Counted from the stretch's first letter, positions 16,588 to 26,091 are shown. The stretch: DNA of 64,000 bases from an uncultured Pseudomonadota bacterium (GCA_903867225.1 CAIPQN010000090.1:1-64000), one strand, 5' to 3'. Program-made: numbers and translations. The notes: generated by a model not told the origin, from the letters alone.

Positions 16588-17985
16588 TTAGTGGCTTTTC
16601 GCTTTGGCTCGACGTGTTAAACGCTCGCGTTTTTTGACTGCCCATTCTGTCATTTTGGGTTTCGTACCTGCAAACGGATTGACAGGGGATTTAAATACAA
16701 TCCGAATTGGCGTGCCGCTTAATTGCATTGATGTTCGATAATAATTGATCAAATAACGTTTATAAGATTCTGGTAATTCGTCGGTTTGTGCGCCATGAAT
16801 GACGACAATCGGCGGATTTCGTCCACCTTGATGCGCGTATTTCAATTTAATCCGTCGTCCATTAACCATCGGCGGTTGATGCGCGAGTGTCGCTTCTTTC
16901 AACATTCGTGTTAAATTCGGCGTAGACATATCGAGCATTGCCGCTTCGTATAAGCTTTGAACGCGGTCAAACATTTTGCCAACGCCGCTACCATGCAACG
17001 CAGAAATCGTGTGCTTTTCAGCAAATTCCACAAACGTTAATTTCACTTCTAATAAACGACTAATGGTATTTTTTTGGTCGGTTGAAATGCCGTCCCATTT
17101 GTTTAAACCGATAATTAAAGCGCGTCCTGCTTCTAAAACCAATCCCAATAAATGCGCGTCTTGGTCGGTAATTCCTTCTTGAGCATCAACAAGGTAAATA
17201 ACAACGTTCGCTTTTTCGACGGCTTGCAACGCTTTTAACACGCTGAATTTTTCGATGACTTCATCAATTCGTGAACGACGACGCATTCCAGCCGTGTCGA
17301 TAAGTGTAAATTTTCTGCCGTTACGTTCAAATGGAATGTAGATGCTGTCACGAGTTGTACCCGCTTCATCAAAAACAACAACTCGTTCTTCACCAAGCAA
17401 ACGATTTACAAGTGTTGATTTTCCAACATTCGGACGACCGACGATGGCAATTTTTATTTCGTCATTGTCTTCGATTTCTTCTTCAATGGTGATTGGCAAC
17501 AATTGGTCTGCCATTCGTAACAATTCGGGAACGCCTGTTCCGTGTGACGCTGCGATTTTTATGGGTTCGCCTAACGCTAAACTGTAAAAATCTGAAATAG
17601 CTGAAAAGGAATCAACGCCATCGGTTTTGTTGGTGACTAAAATTACAGGTTTGTTTAAGCGGCGCAACATATCAGCAATCACTTTGTCGGAAGTGCTTAA
17701 ACCCGCGCGTCCATCTACCATGAAAAATACGATGTCAGCTTCTTCTAAAGCCACTTGTACTTGCTGACGCGCCACACGTTCAATGCCTTCGGCATCGTCC
17801 GCGATTCCGCCTGTATCGACGACTAAACATGGGCGAATATCTTTGTGTTTAACACGCCCATATTGGCGGTCACGGGTTAATCCTGCAAAATCTGCAACGA
17901 TTGCATCGCGGGTTTTGGTTAAAAAGTTGAATAAGGTCGATTTGCCCACATTAGGGCGACCGACTAAAGCGATTACGGGTAACAT
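16588..17985 (-). CDS. der: Ribosome-assembly GTPase Der (EngA)
   Basis: A 465-residue protein with two tandem GTPase domains: GRPNVGKST near residue 8 with NKTDG, and a second GRPNVGKST near residue 184 with NKWDG, each followed by a DTGG or DTAG switch II. A C-terminal KH-like domain follows (about 360-440). This double-GTPase layout is unique to Der, which is needed for 50S subunit assembly. It is the last gene of the hisS-ycgR-like-yfgM-bamB-der run, 71 nt after bamB. Confidence 0.97.
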   Translation of the reverse strand: MLPVIALVGRPNVGKSTLFNFLTKTRDAIVADFAGLTRDRQYGRVKHKDIRPCLVVDTGGIADDAEGIERVARQQVQVALEEADIVFFMVDGRAGLSTSDKVIADMLRRLNKPVILVTNKTDGVDSFSAISDFYSLALGEPIKIAASHGTGVPELLRMADQLLPITIEEEIEDNDEIKIAIVGRPNVGKSTLVNRLLGEERVVVFDEAGTTRDSIYIPFERNGRKFTLIDTAGMRRRSRIDEVIEKFSVLKALQAVEKANVVIYLVDAQEGITDQDAHLLGLVLEAGRALIIGLNKWDGISTDQKNTISRLLEVKLTFVEFAEKHTISALHGSGVGKMFDRVQSLYEAAMLDMSTPNLTRMLKEATLAHQPPMVNGRRIKLKYAHQGGRNPPIVVIHGAQTDELPESYKRYLINYYRTSMQLSGTPIRIVFKSPVNPFAGTKPKMTEWAVKKRERLTRRAKAKSH

Positions 17986-18056
17986 AATGTTGTATTTTTC
18001 TTGGTGGGAAAAGTGAATGGTTCAAGATGAGTTTCCCTTGAACCTGATTTTTTGAT

Positions 18057-19244
18057 TTATTTTGCTTTCAGTGCTGCAAGCGTACCATCTTTAGCGTAAA
18101 CATAAACAACATCATCAACCACAACAGGTTTGGCTTCAATTGGGCTGTCGCTAATTTGAATACGTCCGAGTTGTCGTCCATCGCTACTACTTAACCAATG
18201 TACATAGCCTTCAAAATCACCAACCACAACATAATTTTGATAAGTCGTGGGTGCAGTTAGGCGGCGATGATGTAAATCTTTTTGTTGCCATAAACCGCCG
18301 CCAGTACGTTGATCAACTTGCCAGATGTTACTTTTTGAATCACTCAAATACAAATAACGAAAATCGTTACTCAGACCTGAATACGACGAAATGCTTTCAT
18401 TTCGCCACATTCCGTCACCATCTGATGCAGAAATTGCCGCAATCCCACCGCGATAACTGGCGATATAAATCACGTCATTAACTTCAATCGGATCAACGTC
18501 TAAATCGACTAAACGTTCAACTTCGGAGCGACCTTTTGGAATTGAAATAGTGGTTTCCCACGCAAACTTTCCATTTCGTAAATTAAGCGCAATCAATTTT
18601 CCATTGTCATAACCAGCAATAACTTTATCTTCAACAATCAGTGGTGCGCCTGTGCCGCGAATACTTAACGCAGGAACGTTATGTTCGTAACTCCATAATT
18701 TCGCGCCTGTTTGTTCGCTCAATGCGGTTACTGTGCCGTCTGTGGTACGAACGATAACAATATTTTTTGCAATTGTTGGAATGGCTAACACTTCGCTCGA
18801 TACTTTAACCGACCAGAGTTTTTCACCAGTATCACTATTTAAGGCAATCACATCAGCGTTGCTTGAACCTAAAATAACAGTTTCTGCACCTAAGCCCACG
18901 CCACCTGATAATTTTAATTCTGTTTCAATTTCCCAAATATCATCACCCGTTGCCAAATGTTGTGCCTGTACTAAACCTTCACGATCAGCAGTAATGATTT
19001 TTTGATTGTGAATAGCGGGGGCGAGTTTGACTGTTTGTTCATTTGCTCCAACGCCTGTTGATGAACTCCATAATTTGTCAATTTGAACTTCGGCGGTAAA
19101 TTCGGTTAACGCGGCAGGTGGCTCGGCGTTATCTTCGCCGCCCGAAAAATAATCCGAAATACCTGACATCGAATCCTTTACCACGTCTAATGTTGAACAC
19201 GCGGTCAGTGATAGTGCAATAAGCAATAAAAGTGTGCGACGCAT
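18057..19244 (-). CDS. bamB: Outer-membrane assembly lipoprotein BamB
   Basis: A 395-residue lipoprotein with signal and lipobox LLLLIALSLTAC (Cys16). The body is an eight-bladed PQQ-type beta-propeller; repeats such as ATGDDIWEIETEL, DTGEKLWSVKV, QTGAKLWSYEH and RNGKFAWETTI are visible. BamB joins the BAM complex that folds beta-barrels into the outer membrane. Its ATG overlaps the yfgM stop by 1 nt (TAATG), so the two are coupled. Gene order is that of E. coli. Confidence 0.95.
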   Translation of the reverse strand: MRRTLLLLIALSLTACSTLDVVKDSMSGISDYFSGGEDNAEPPAALTEFTAEVQIDKLWSSSTGVGANEQTVKLAPAIHNQKIITADREGLVQAQHLATGDDIWEIETELKLSGGVGLGAETVILGSSNADVIALNSDTGEKLWSVKVSSEVLAIPTIAKNIVIVRTTDGTVTALSEQTGAKLWSYEHNVPALSIRGTGAPLIVEDKVIAGYDNGKLIALNLRNGKFAWETTISIPKGRSEVERLVDLDVDPIEVNDVIYIASYRGGIAAISASDGDGMWRNESISSYSGLSNDFRYLYLSDSKSNIWQVDQRTGGGLWQQKDLHHRRLTAPTTYQNYVVVGDFEGYVHWLSSSDGRQLGRIQISDSPIEAKPVVVDDVVYVYAKDGTLAALKAK

Positions 19245-19888
19245 TATTTTATATTTTCCAATTTTTCAGGCGCGGTTAAATCGTCGAGTTTGAATTGTAA
19301 CAATGATGATTGATAGCCGTTTCTCAACGCTTTTTCGTAAGAGGTACGCGCTTCATCGATACGGTCTAAAGCGATGTATAAATCACCTACTAATTCATCG
19401 TAATTATCTTCAAAGCCCGCTGCTGTTTTTTGATTAACTTGTCCAATAAGCTGCAAACCTTTTTCATATTCGCCCGTTGCTAAATACAAACGCACTAAAC
19501 GTAATTTTGCCAATTGACTCAGGTCGCTAGATTGATTTGCTAAACCTTGCAACAATTCTTTTGCACCCGCTAAATCGCCAGCTTCAACTTTTGTTTTGGC
19601 TTGTAAAAGTATGCTGTAAGTCGCATATTCCGTTGAGCCAAATTCGGTTTTTAATTTTGTAGCAACCGTATCAATTTCGCTAACTTTATTTTCGTTTATA
19701 TCTTTAAGTAATTGGTCATATACCGCAGAGGCTTTACCTGCTTCTTCTTTTTTGTAATCGAGCCAAGAATTCCAGCCTAAAATTGTTGCAATCGCAATAC
19801 CCAAACCAATTAACGAAGCGGTCGCATTTTCTTTCCACCATTTTTGTAATGCTTCAACTTGCTGTTCTTCTGTTTCGTAAAGTTCCAT
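19244..19888 (-). CDS. yfgM: YfgM-like TPR inner-membrane protein
   Basis: A 214-residue protein with a short cytoplasmic start (MELYETEEQQVEALQKWWKE), one membrane segment (ATASLIGLGIAIATILGW) and a periplasmic TPR region (about 45-214). This matches YfgM, which works with PpiD near the Sec translocon to help periplasmic chaperones. It lies between the YcgR-like gene (18 nt) and bamB (1-nt overlap), the usual place. Confidence 0.92.
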   Translation of the reverse strand: MELYETEEQQVEALQKWWKENATASLIGLGIAIATILGWNSWLDYKKEEAGKASAVYDQLLKDINENKVSEIDTVATKLKTEFGSTEYATYSILLQAKTKVEAGDLAGAKELLQGLANQSSDLSQLAKLRLVRLYLATGEYEKGLQLIGQVNQKTAAGFEDNYDELVGDLYIALDRIDEARTSYEKALRNGYQSSLLQFKLDDLTAPEKLENIK

Positions 19889-19906
19889 TAAATTTTCTCG
19901 TCGTGA

Positions 19907-20881
19907 TTATTTATTTTTAGCGATACGGTCAAGTAATTGAATATAACGAAATATGACTGATTCGGCAGTTTGAGAGGCTTCAACTATTTTAAAACCAAGA
20001 TATTCTTCTAGTCCTTTGGCGGCGTGATGTGTATGCCCTTCTTCCTCGATATTATCTTCGGCTTTAGGAAGGCGTTTTAACATGAGTTCCATAGAAACCT
20101 CAACAACGCCATGATCTGGCATTGTAATCACACAGTTGTTATAAATGTTGCCTTGATTTAAAAAATATGAAAATTCTTCTACGTCGTTAAACATCGCACA
20201 ACCACCCATACTGATGTCTAAGACTCTTAATGAAAAGACATTAAGTGCTTCTTCATCGGGTAAAATGGGATTAAGTTCTCGCTCATCTAGAAATGCTTGC
20301 CGTTCGATAGAGGCTTGAACTTTTTCTTCCTTAGTCATTCGTGAGAATTTTTTCTGATATTCTCTTTCTTCAACAAGCGCATCTTCTTCAATTTTTTCAG
20401 CTAATTGCTCTCTGACTTTAGTTGTAGCAGCATCATAATTAAACTTATATTCTGCTGTCGATTCTTCTTCTGGAGGTGTAATTGTAAATTGACACATACT
20501 AAAGTTTCTAATCGGTGTTGCTATACGATAAGCTCCGCGACGATCAAACCAAAATACAGAATCTGGAAACGGCATTGAAAAAGCATCAAAACCACCGTGT
20601 CTTACTCGAGTAACATCGGAACCTGAAAAAGCAACTTGAACACCTTCAAATCGTCCACTAAATCTAATCACACGAGTAAGAACAACTTTTTTATTTAATG
20701 CTTCTGATGGACTCGTATCAAAAATAACGGTGCTTGTTTTATGATTTACATCTACGAGAGCCGTTAAAATCGTATCTTTTCCACCTAACGCTGCGCTCAA
20801 CATACATTTATTTTTAACAAGTATTGCCAAATTGTTGGCAATCATCCCATGATTTCTAACTACCGCTGAATCATCACTCAT
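19907..20881 (-). CDS. YcgR-like PilZ protein with a long charged insert
   Basis: A 324-residue soluble protein. Residues 1-110 resemble the YcgR N-terminal domain. A PilZ c-di-GMP-binding domain starts at about 112: the RxxxR motif is R115-GAY-R119 and the (D/N)xSxxG motif is D222-I-S224-M-G-G227. In normal PilZ domains these motifs lie about 30-35 residues apart; here they are about 100 apart, because residues roughly 137-213 form a Glu/Lys-rich, probably helical insert. Both ligand-binding motifs look intact, so it should bind c-di-GMP. The gene lies 12 nt after hisS and 18 nt before yfgM, inside a housekeeping operon. It may act on pili or polysaccharide rather than flagella, since no flagellar motor genes are seen. 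The function is inferred. Confidence 0.75.
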   Translation of the reverse strand: MSDDSAVVRNHGMIANNLAILVKNKCMLSAALGGKDTILTALVDVNHKTSTVIFDTSPSEALNKKVVLTRVIRFSGRFEGVQVAFSGSDVTRVRHGGFDAFSMPFPDSVFWFDRRGAYRIATPIRNFSMCQFTITPPEEESTAEYKFNYDAATTKVREQLAEKIEEDALVEEREYQKKFSRMTKEEKVQASIERQAFLDERELNPILPDEEALNVFSLRVLDISMGGCAMFNDVEEFSYFLNQGNIYNNCVITMPDHGVVEVSMELMLKRLPKAEDNIEEEGHTHHAAKGLEEYLGFKIVEASQTAESVIFRYIQLLDRIAKNK

Positions 20882-20893
20882 TTTTATTCTCCA

Positions 20894-22168
20894 CTAAATA
20901 ATGTTTTGTTTTCTCAAAAAATCAGCCAAATCACTTAGCATTAGCAACTGCTGTCCAAATTGTTCATCACGCAATGATTTTACAGCAATTTTTCCTTGTG
21001 TCACTTCGTCTTCGCCCAAAATAAGCGCAAATTTTGCACCACTTTTATCGGCTTTTTTAAACTGACTTTTGATGCCACTGCCTGTGCAATCGAGTTGTAA
21101 TTTTAAGTTTGGAATTTCAGTTCGTAGCTGTTCGGCTAATCGCAATCCCACTTTTTCGGCTTGTTCACCGACGCGAATTAAATACACATCAACGGTATTT
21201 TCGATTTTCAAATCCAACGTTTCGAGCAATAACAACAATCGTTCCATGCCCATGGCAAAACCAATCGCCGAATTTGCTTTGCCACCGAGTTGTTCAATTA
21301 AACCGTCGTAACGTCCGCCCGCGCAAATTGTGCCTTGTGAACCGAGTTCGTCTGTGACCCATTCAAAAACGGTTTTGCTGTAATAATCTAAACCGCGTAC
21401 CAAACGTGTGTTGATTTCAAAACTTACGCCTAAATCGGTGAGCGTGTCTAAAATCGTTTGAAAATGTTGGCGTGAATCGTCGCCTAGATAATTCATCAAC
21501 TCGGGTGCGTTCTTGACTACGTCAGCCATTGCAGGATTTTTTGTGTCTAAAATTCGGAGTGGATTGGTTTTTAAACGCCGCAAACTATCTTCGTCCAACG
21601 CTTCCAAATGTTGCTCAAAATAGGCAACTAACGCATCACGATAAACCAATCGCTCTGCAATCGTCCCCAACGAATTTAATTGCAAACGCACTTTTTCACG
21701 AATGCCTAAACGTTTCCAAAGTCGGTCAGTCAGCAACAATAATTCGGCATCAATATCGGCACTCGCCATGCCGTAAGTTTCAACGCCTAGCTGGTAAAAC
21801 TGGCGATAACGTCCTTTTTGTGGGCGTTCGTGACGATACATCGCGCCGTAATACCAAAGTCGATGCACTTGATTATGTAGCAAACCGTGTTCTAAACAGG
21901 CTCGCAAACAACCTGCCGTGCCTTCGGGTCGCAACGTCAACGAGTCGCCGTTTCTATCGTCGAACGTGTACATTTCTTTCTCAACGATGTCGGTGACTTC
22001 GCCAATTGAACGTTTAAAAAGTTCCGTTTTTTCCACCGCAGGCAAGCGAATTTCGCTGTAACCGTAATTACTTAAAACGTCGCGGATGATTTTTTCTGCA
22101 TATTGCCACAAAGGCGTTTGTTCTGGCAGGATGTCGTGCATCCCACGAATTGCTTGGATATTTGCCAT
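20894..22168 (-). CDS. hisS: Histidyl-tRNA synthetase
   Basis: A 424-residue class II synthetase charging tRNA-His. Seen are motif 2 (LRPEGTAG then [14 protein letters not shown]), the histidine-specific loops [15 protein letters not shown] and [15 protein letters not shown], motif 3 ([14 protein letters not shown]), and a C-terminal anticodon-binding domain (about 325-424). Length is normal. It lies at the head of the ycgR-like-yfgM-bamB-der run. In many relatives rodZ and ispG lie upstream; here a toxin-antitoxin pair does. Confidence 0.97.
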   Translation of the reverse strand: MANIQAIRGMHDILPEQTPLWQYAEKIIRDVLSNYGYSEIRLPAVEKTELFKRSIGEVTDIVEKEMYTFDDRNGDSLTLRPEGTAGCLRACLEHGLLHNQVHRLWYYGAMYRHERPQKGRYRQFYQLGVETYGMASADIDAELLLLTDRLWKRLGIREKVRLQLNSLGTIAERLVYRDALVAYFEQHLEALDEDSLRRLKTNPLRILDTKNPAMADVVKNAPELMNYLGDDSRQHFQTILDTLTDLGVSFEINTRLVRGLDYYSKTVFEWVTDELGSQGTICAGGRYDGLIEQLGGKANSAIGFAMGMERLLLLLETLDLKIENTVDVYLIRVGEQAEKVGLRLAEQLRTEIPNLKLQLDCTGSGIKSQFKKADKSGAKFALILGEDEVTQGKIAVKSLRDEQFGQQLLMLSDLADFLRKQNII

Positions 22169-22201
22169 AAATTTTTAGTTCCTAGTTTTTAATTTCTGAA
22201 A

Positions 22202-22486
22202 TCATTGCAAACGGGCTTTTGCCAATTTATAAACTTTGTCTTTTTCTCGCTTACCAATTGCAATAACGGATACAGAAATAACGTTATCTTCAACTTGGTA
22301 AATCAATCGATAGCCAACATCACGCAGTTTAATTTTGTAACAATTTTTCATGCTGGAAAGTGCCGCTGTTGGAACGCGCGGATTTTGCAGACGTTCAACT
22401 AATTTTTTCTTGAAACGTTCACGAATTGTAGTATCGAGTTTTTCCCATTCTGCCCACGCTAATTCCTGAAAACGTAACTTATAAGT
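22202..22486 (-). CDS. RelE/ParE-superfamily toxin
   Basis: A 94-residue basic protein, start taken at ATG 22486 because this gives the usual overlap with the antitoxin; a longer frame begins at 22528. Features are the RelE-type KLRFQELAWAEWEKLD start, MKNCYKIKLRDVGYRLIYQV in the core and IAIGKREKDKVY near the end, where RelE enzymes carry their catalytic basic residues. RelE toxins cut mRNA in the ribosomal A site. It overlaps the upstream antitoxin gene by 8 nt. The pair is inserted between hisS and pilF. Confidence 0.88.
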   Translation of the reverse strand, partial: TYKLRFQELAWAEWEKLDTTIRERFKKKLVERLQNPRVPTAALSSMKNCYKIKLRDVGYRLIYQVEDNVISVSVIAIGKREKDKVYKLAKARLQ

Positions 22487-22724
22487 CATCGATATTGACC
22501 TCGATAAACTTGCCGTTTTCTCGCTCACGCACCAATTTTTCGTCTTCTAAATCTTCCATATAAGACAAAAGTTGTTCGTAATGTCGCGCCGATAATAAAT
22601 AGGCTTCGGGGCGATTGTGATTCAAAATCGCGACGGCTTCGTCGTCAGCTTGTTTGATTACGCCGCTAAAATTCCGTTTTAATTCGCCAACGCTTACGCT
22701 CAAATCTGAAAAAATTGTTTCCAT
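22479..22724 (-). CDS. Phd/YefM-family antitoxin
   Basis: An 81-residue acidic protein with the N-terminal Phd/YefM DNA-binding fold (SVGELKRNFSGVIKQAD, VAILNHNRPEAYLLS) and a flexible acidic C-terminus (LEDEKLVRERENGKF) that would bind the toxin. It is translated first and overlaps the toxin gene by 8 nt. Such antitoxins repress their own operon; no operator was recognised. It should neutralise the RelE-type toxin next door. Confidence 0.88.
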   Translation of the reverse strand: METIFSDLSVSVGELKRNFSGVIKQADDEAVAILNHNRPEAYLLSARHYEQLLSYMEDLEDEKLVRERENGKFIEVNIDDL

Positions 22725-22795
22725 AAAACCTCCAAAAAATCAAAATCCCAACACCCACAGAGCCAAATCAACAAAAACACAACCTTTTGAAATCA

Positions 22796-23740
22796 TCACA
22801 AATTTTCTTCAACCCATTTGAGGAATTTTTGATATTCACCAGAATTGTCATATTCAATCATTTCAACGGTAATTGAAATTATATCTTCCTTACTTGCTGA
22901 ACTTTTTTTAATGACATCACCTCTGGGAAAAGTGTAATAATTCAAACACTCCATGATATATGCGTCAGAGCTAAATGATGTATAACCAAACTGTTCGAGT
23001 ACCTGATTTTGGCATTCTCGCTCTTTCTCAAAAAATAATTTTACACATTTGTGATAATTATCTAACTGATTACTTAATCCAAAAATTTCTGCCATTTTTG
23101 GATAACACAAATAATCACCTTGTTTCGCACCTTCTTTGTACCATTCCAGTGATTTTTTCTTATCATGTTTGTAGAAATATATATCGCCAATCATTTTGTA
23201 AGCTGGCAAACACCCTAATTTTATAGCCTGTTTGTACAATTTTATTGCTTCTTCTTTATCTTGAATGCAATCGCCATTTCCAAAAGTATAGTCCCATGCA
23301 GAATTCCAAAGTGCCAACCAAGGATAATCAGGTTCTTCGTTTTCATCATCGTCCAAAACAAACTCGTCCAATTCGTCATCGGATTCACTTGAGAAAAATT
23401 CAGCGTCTTCGTCGTCGTCTTCAACATCCGAATTGCTTGAAAATTGCGTTGGCATTTTTATGATAATTCCAATCACTTCACTGACTGGAGCGCGGAAAAA
23501 TTCCCGATTATCCGATTCCCGATAGCCTTTTTGTTGCAACATCGTATGCACAAATTCTTCGGCGGCGGTGCAATCGTCAACCAATTGTTCATAAACCACG
23601 ATAAACGGCGTTGGCACGCCTGTGACTTTGGATAATTCGGCGGCACGTTCAGCAGGTGTGCGAGTGGTTTTGCCGACTTTGACCAAATCAGGCATTGCGC
23701 TGTTCGCTAAAATGTAAATGTAACCACGGTTGTTTGTCAT
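22796..23740 (-). CDS. GIY-YIG (T5orf172/MUG113-type) nuclease domain fused to Sel1-like repeats
   Basis: A 314-residue protein of two parts joined by an acidic linker. Residues 5-95 look like a GIY-YIG-fold nuclease domain of the T5orf172/MUG113 group: RGYIYILAN, LVKVGKT, R in ERAAELS and the late Glu in REFFRAP. Residues 104-137 are extremely acidic. Residues 140-235 carry Sel1/TPR-like helical repeats (KEEAIKLYKQAIKLG, KKKSLEWYKEGAKQGD). Sel1 repeats bind proteins; the nuclease domain may act on DNA or RNA. The gene sits in an accessory insertion beside the RelE-type pair, 71 nt upstream of it. A role in defence or mobile-element biology is possible but not shown. Confidence 0.75.
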   Translation of the reverse strand: MTNNRGYIYILANSAMPDLVKVGKTTRTPAERAAELSKVTGVPTPFIVVYEQLVDDCTAAEEFVHTMLQQKGYRESDNREFFRAPVSEVIGIIIKMPTQFSSNSDVEDDDEDAEFFSSESDDELDEFVLDDDENEEPDYPWLALWNSAWDYTFGNGDCIQDKEEAIKLYKQAIKLGCLPAYKMIGDIYFYKHDKKKSLEWYKEGAKQGDYLCYPKMAEIFGLSNQLDNYHKCVKLFFEKERECQNQVLEQFGYTSFSSDAYIMECLNYYTFPRGDVIKKSSASKEDIISITVEMIEYDNSGEYQKFLKWVEENL

Positions 23741-23766
23741 GTTTGAATTCGCCTTTTTCCGTAAAT

Positions 23767-24513
23767 TTATTTAACAGCTTTAAATCGCTTTGCCTCAGAA
23801 GAAAGCGGAAATTTTGTTAAAAGTAGTGTTTGATAATGTTTCGCCATTCCTAAATTTCCCGACGCGCCTTCGATTTGTGCTGCAATTAACAAAGATTCAG
23901 CCGAAGGTTCAGAAGTTTGAGCATAACGCTGCAAATACACTTTTGCGGCTGAAAAATTGCCTTGATGATAATTCACTTTTTGCATTTCAAGCAGAGCAGG
24001 GGCGTAATTTTGATTGAGCTGCAAGGCTTGCTCAAAATAGGTTTGCGCTTGAGGATATTGCGCGAGCTGCATATAACAACGTCCTAAATTTGTCATCGCT
24101 AGCCACGGACGTTCATTTAATCTATCGTTTGTAGCGTCGGTAAGTAACGCCATACCTTTTTCAACTTCATTTTGTTCACACAAAAAACGCCCGTAATTAT
24201 TTTTCACACCTAAATCGTCAGGCGTAAGCGAAATCGCGGTTTGATAATGTGAACGAGCCTCGTCGATTTTATTGAGTTTTTCGTCTAAAAAAGCGAGCGC
24301 ATTAAAGGCTTGTGCATTTTTAGAGTCTAAGCGAATCGCGTGTTGTAGATTTTCTTTCGCAATTTCCAATTTATTCAAATTCAAATAACGCACGCCAAGT
24401 TGCAGATAAATATCGGCAGCATTGCCTTCGACAGATTTAGCATCTTCATTGGTGGCGCAAGCGGTTAAGCCAAGCAAAACCAAACTTGAAATGAATATCT
24501 TGAAAGAACGCAT
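23767..24513 (-). CDS. pilF: Type IV pilus biogenesis/stability lipoprotein PilF (PilW)
   Basis: A 248-residue lipoprotein with signal and lipobox ISSLVLLGLTAC (Cys19) followed by about six TPRs (for example DIYLQLGVRYLNLNKLEIAK and TAISLTPDDLGVKNNYGRFL). PilF/PilW is the pilotin that brings the PilQ secretin to the outer membrane. It follows rlmN by 3 nt, the usual ndk-rlmN-pilF order. Its presence, with pilU at 58517, indicates type IV pili. Confidence 0.93.
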   Translation of the reverse strand: MRSFKIFISSLVLLGLTACATNEDAKSVEGNAADIYLQLGVRYLNLNKLEIAKENLQHAIRLDSKNAQAFNALAFLDEKLNKIDEARSHYQTAISLTPDDLGVKNNYGRFLCEQNEVEKGMALLTDATNDRLNERPWLAMTNLGRCYMQLAQYPQAQTYFEQALQLNQNYAPALLEMQKVNYHQGNFSAAKVYLQRYAQTSEPSAESLLIAAQIEGASGNLGMAKHYQTLLLTKFPLSSEAKRFKAVK

Positions 24514-24516
24514 TTG

Positions 24517-25608
24517 TTACGCCGCTTTTTTGAAGTTTGTGTGCCGACGACTTTTGTCTACCACTTGACCGACTAACTGACCGCAAGCCGCATCAATATC
24601 TTCGCCGCGTGTTTTACGAACGGTTGTGATAATTCCCGTGTCATTAAGCAGTGTTTTAAATTTCAAAAGTGTTTCTTTATTTGAACAGCGATAAGGTGAA
24701 TTCGGGAAGGGATTAAACGGAATTAAATTGAGTTTGCACGGCACGGTTTTGAGTAATTTAATCAGCCCTTTTGCGTCTTCAATCGTGTCATTGATACCGT
24801 CAAGCATGACATATTCAAACGTGATAAAACGACGTGGCGCGATTTTAGCGTTTTCACGACACGCTTCCATCAACATTTTGAGTGGATATTTTTTGTTAAT
24901 TGGCACCAGTTCGTCGCGCAATTCGTCACGCACCGCATGAAGTGAAATGGCTAAACTCACGTCGCACGCTTCGCCCAAACGTTCAATTGCAGGTACAACG
25001 CCAGATGAACTAATCGTGACGCGGCGTTTCGATAAACCATACGCGAAATCATCCATCATCAAATTGCACGCGGCAACAACGTTATCGAAATTCAACAACG
25101 GTTCGCCCATGCCCATCATCACGACATTGGTAATTCTTCGGTCTTTGCCAACACGATTTTGCGCGACAAAAAGTTGCCCAATAATTTCAGATGCGGCGAG
25201 ATTACGATTAAAACCTTGTTGTGCGGTTGAGCAAAAACTACACGCTAACGCACAACCGATTTGTGACGAAACACACAGCGTATTTCTATCATCTTCGGGA
25301 ATAAAAACGCTTTCGATACGATTGCCGCAATGCGTTTGCATCGCCCATTTAATCGTGCCATCGGTGGCAATTTGTTCCACGACAATTTCAGGCGTTTTAA
25401 TCACGCAGTTTTCGGACAAATAAGCCCGAAGCGTTTTGCTGAAATTTGTCATTTCATTGAAGTCGTACACGTCTTCTTGATAAACCCACTTCATCAATTG
25501 CGTGGCACGGAAAGGTTTTTCGCCTAAACAAACAAAAAAGGCGGTTAAGCCTTTTCTGTCGAAGTCGAGCAAATTAACCTTTTTGGGAGGATTAACGAGT
25601 TCTGTCAC
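24517..25608 (-). CDS. rlmN: 23S rRNA (adenine2503-C2) methyltransferase RlmN
   Basis: A radical-SAM enzyme of about 363 residues methylating A2503 of 23S rRNA and A37 of some tRNAs. It has the radical-SAM cysteines CALACSFC, the [11 protein letters not shown]-binding loop and the second reactive cysteine in AACGQL near the C-terminus. The start is uncertain: no ATG fits. GTG 25608 places the start just before the conserved KKVNLLDF segment and overlaps ndk by 17 nt; a TTG at 25638 is possible. It is followed by pilF. RlmN homologues of the Cfr subgroup give antibiotic resistance, but this sequence and its position indicate the housekeeping enzyme. Confidence 0.95.
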   Translation of the reverse strand: MTELVNPPKKVNLLDFDRKGLTAFFVCLGEKPFRATQLMKWVYQEDVYDFNEMTNFSKTLRAYLSENCVIKTPEIVVEQIATDGTIKWAMQTHCGNRIESVFIPEDDRNTLCVSSQIGCALACSFCSTAQQGFNRNLAASEIIGQLFVAQNRVGKDRRITNVVMMGMGEPLLNFDNVVAACNLMMDDFAYGLSKRRVTISSSGVVPAIERLGEACDVSLAISLHAVRDELRDELVPINKKYPLKMLMEACRENAKIAPRRFITFEYVMLDGINDTIEDAKGLIKLLKTVPCKLNLIPFNPFPNSPYRCSNKETLLKFKTLLNDTGIITTVRKTRGEDIDAACGQLVGQVVDKSRRHTNFKKAA

Positions 25609-26023
25609 AAATTTGGTCTGCCGTGAAAAAGTAAGCAATTTCGCGTGCCGCAGTGTCTACAGCATCTGAACCGTGAACGGCATTTTCATCAATACTTGCA
25701 GCGAAATCAGCGCGGATTGTACCAGCGGCTGCTTCTTTAGGATTCGTTGCACCCATGATGTCGCGGTGTTTTAACACAGCGTTTTCGCCTTCCAAAACTT
25801 GCATCATCACAGGACCTGAAATCATGAAAGACACTAAATCGCCAAAAAATCCACGTTCGCTGTGTTCAGCATAAAAACCTTCTGCTTGTTCTTTTGTCAA
25901 ATGCACCATTTTCGCAGCAACGATTTTCAAATCGTTTTTTTCAAAACGGCTGTAAATTTCGCCGATTACATTTTTTGCGACTGCGTCAGGTTTGATGATA
26001 GAAAAAGTACGTTCGATTGCCAT
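25592..26023 (-). CDS. ndk: Nucleoside diphosphate kinase
   Basis: A 143-residue kinase that equalises nucleoside triphosphate pools using a phosphohistidine. It opens [15 protein letters not shown] and has the active-site [16 protein letters not shown] with His at about 117. Length is normal. It is the first gene of ndk-rlmN-pilF and its 3' end overlaps the rlmN start. Confidence 0.97.
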   Translation of the reverse strand: MAIERTFSIIKPDAVAKNVIGEIYSRFEKNDLKIVAAKMVHLTKEQAEGFYAEHSERGFFGDLVSFMISGPVMMQVLEGENAVLKHRDIMGATNPKEAAAGTIRADFAASIDENAVHGSDAVDTAAREIAYFFTADQICDRTR

Positions 26024-26091
26024 GGGTTTTAAAACTCCTAAAATTAAATTAAAAAATGAGTGTGAATTATAGCCGATTACGGTTTGCGTGG

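Noticed and set aside
21529-21996. 155-codon open frame on the plus strand inside hisS
   Set aside because: Opposite to the conserved hisS gene, with no motif or start signal.
24947-25423. 158-codon open frame opposite rlmN
   Set aside because: Lies over the radical-SAM core of rlmN on the other strand; composition looks like a shadow frame.
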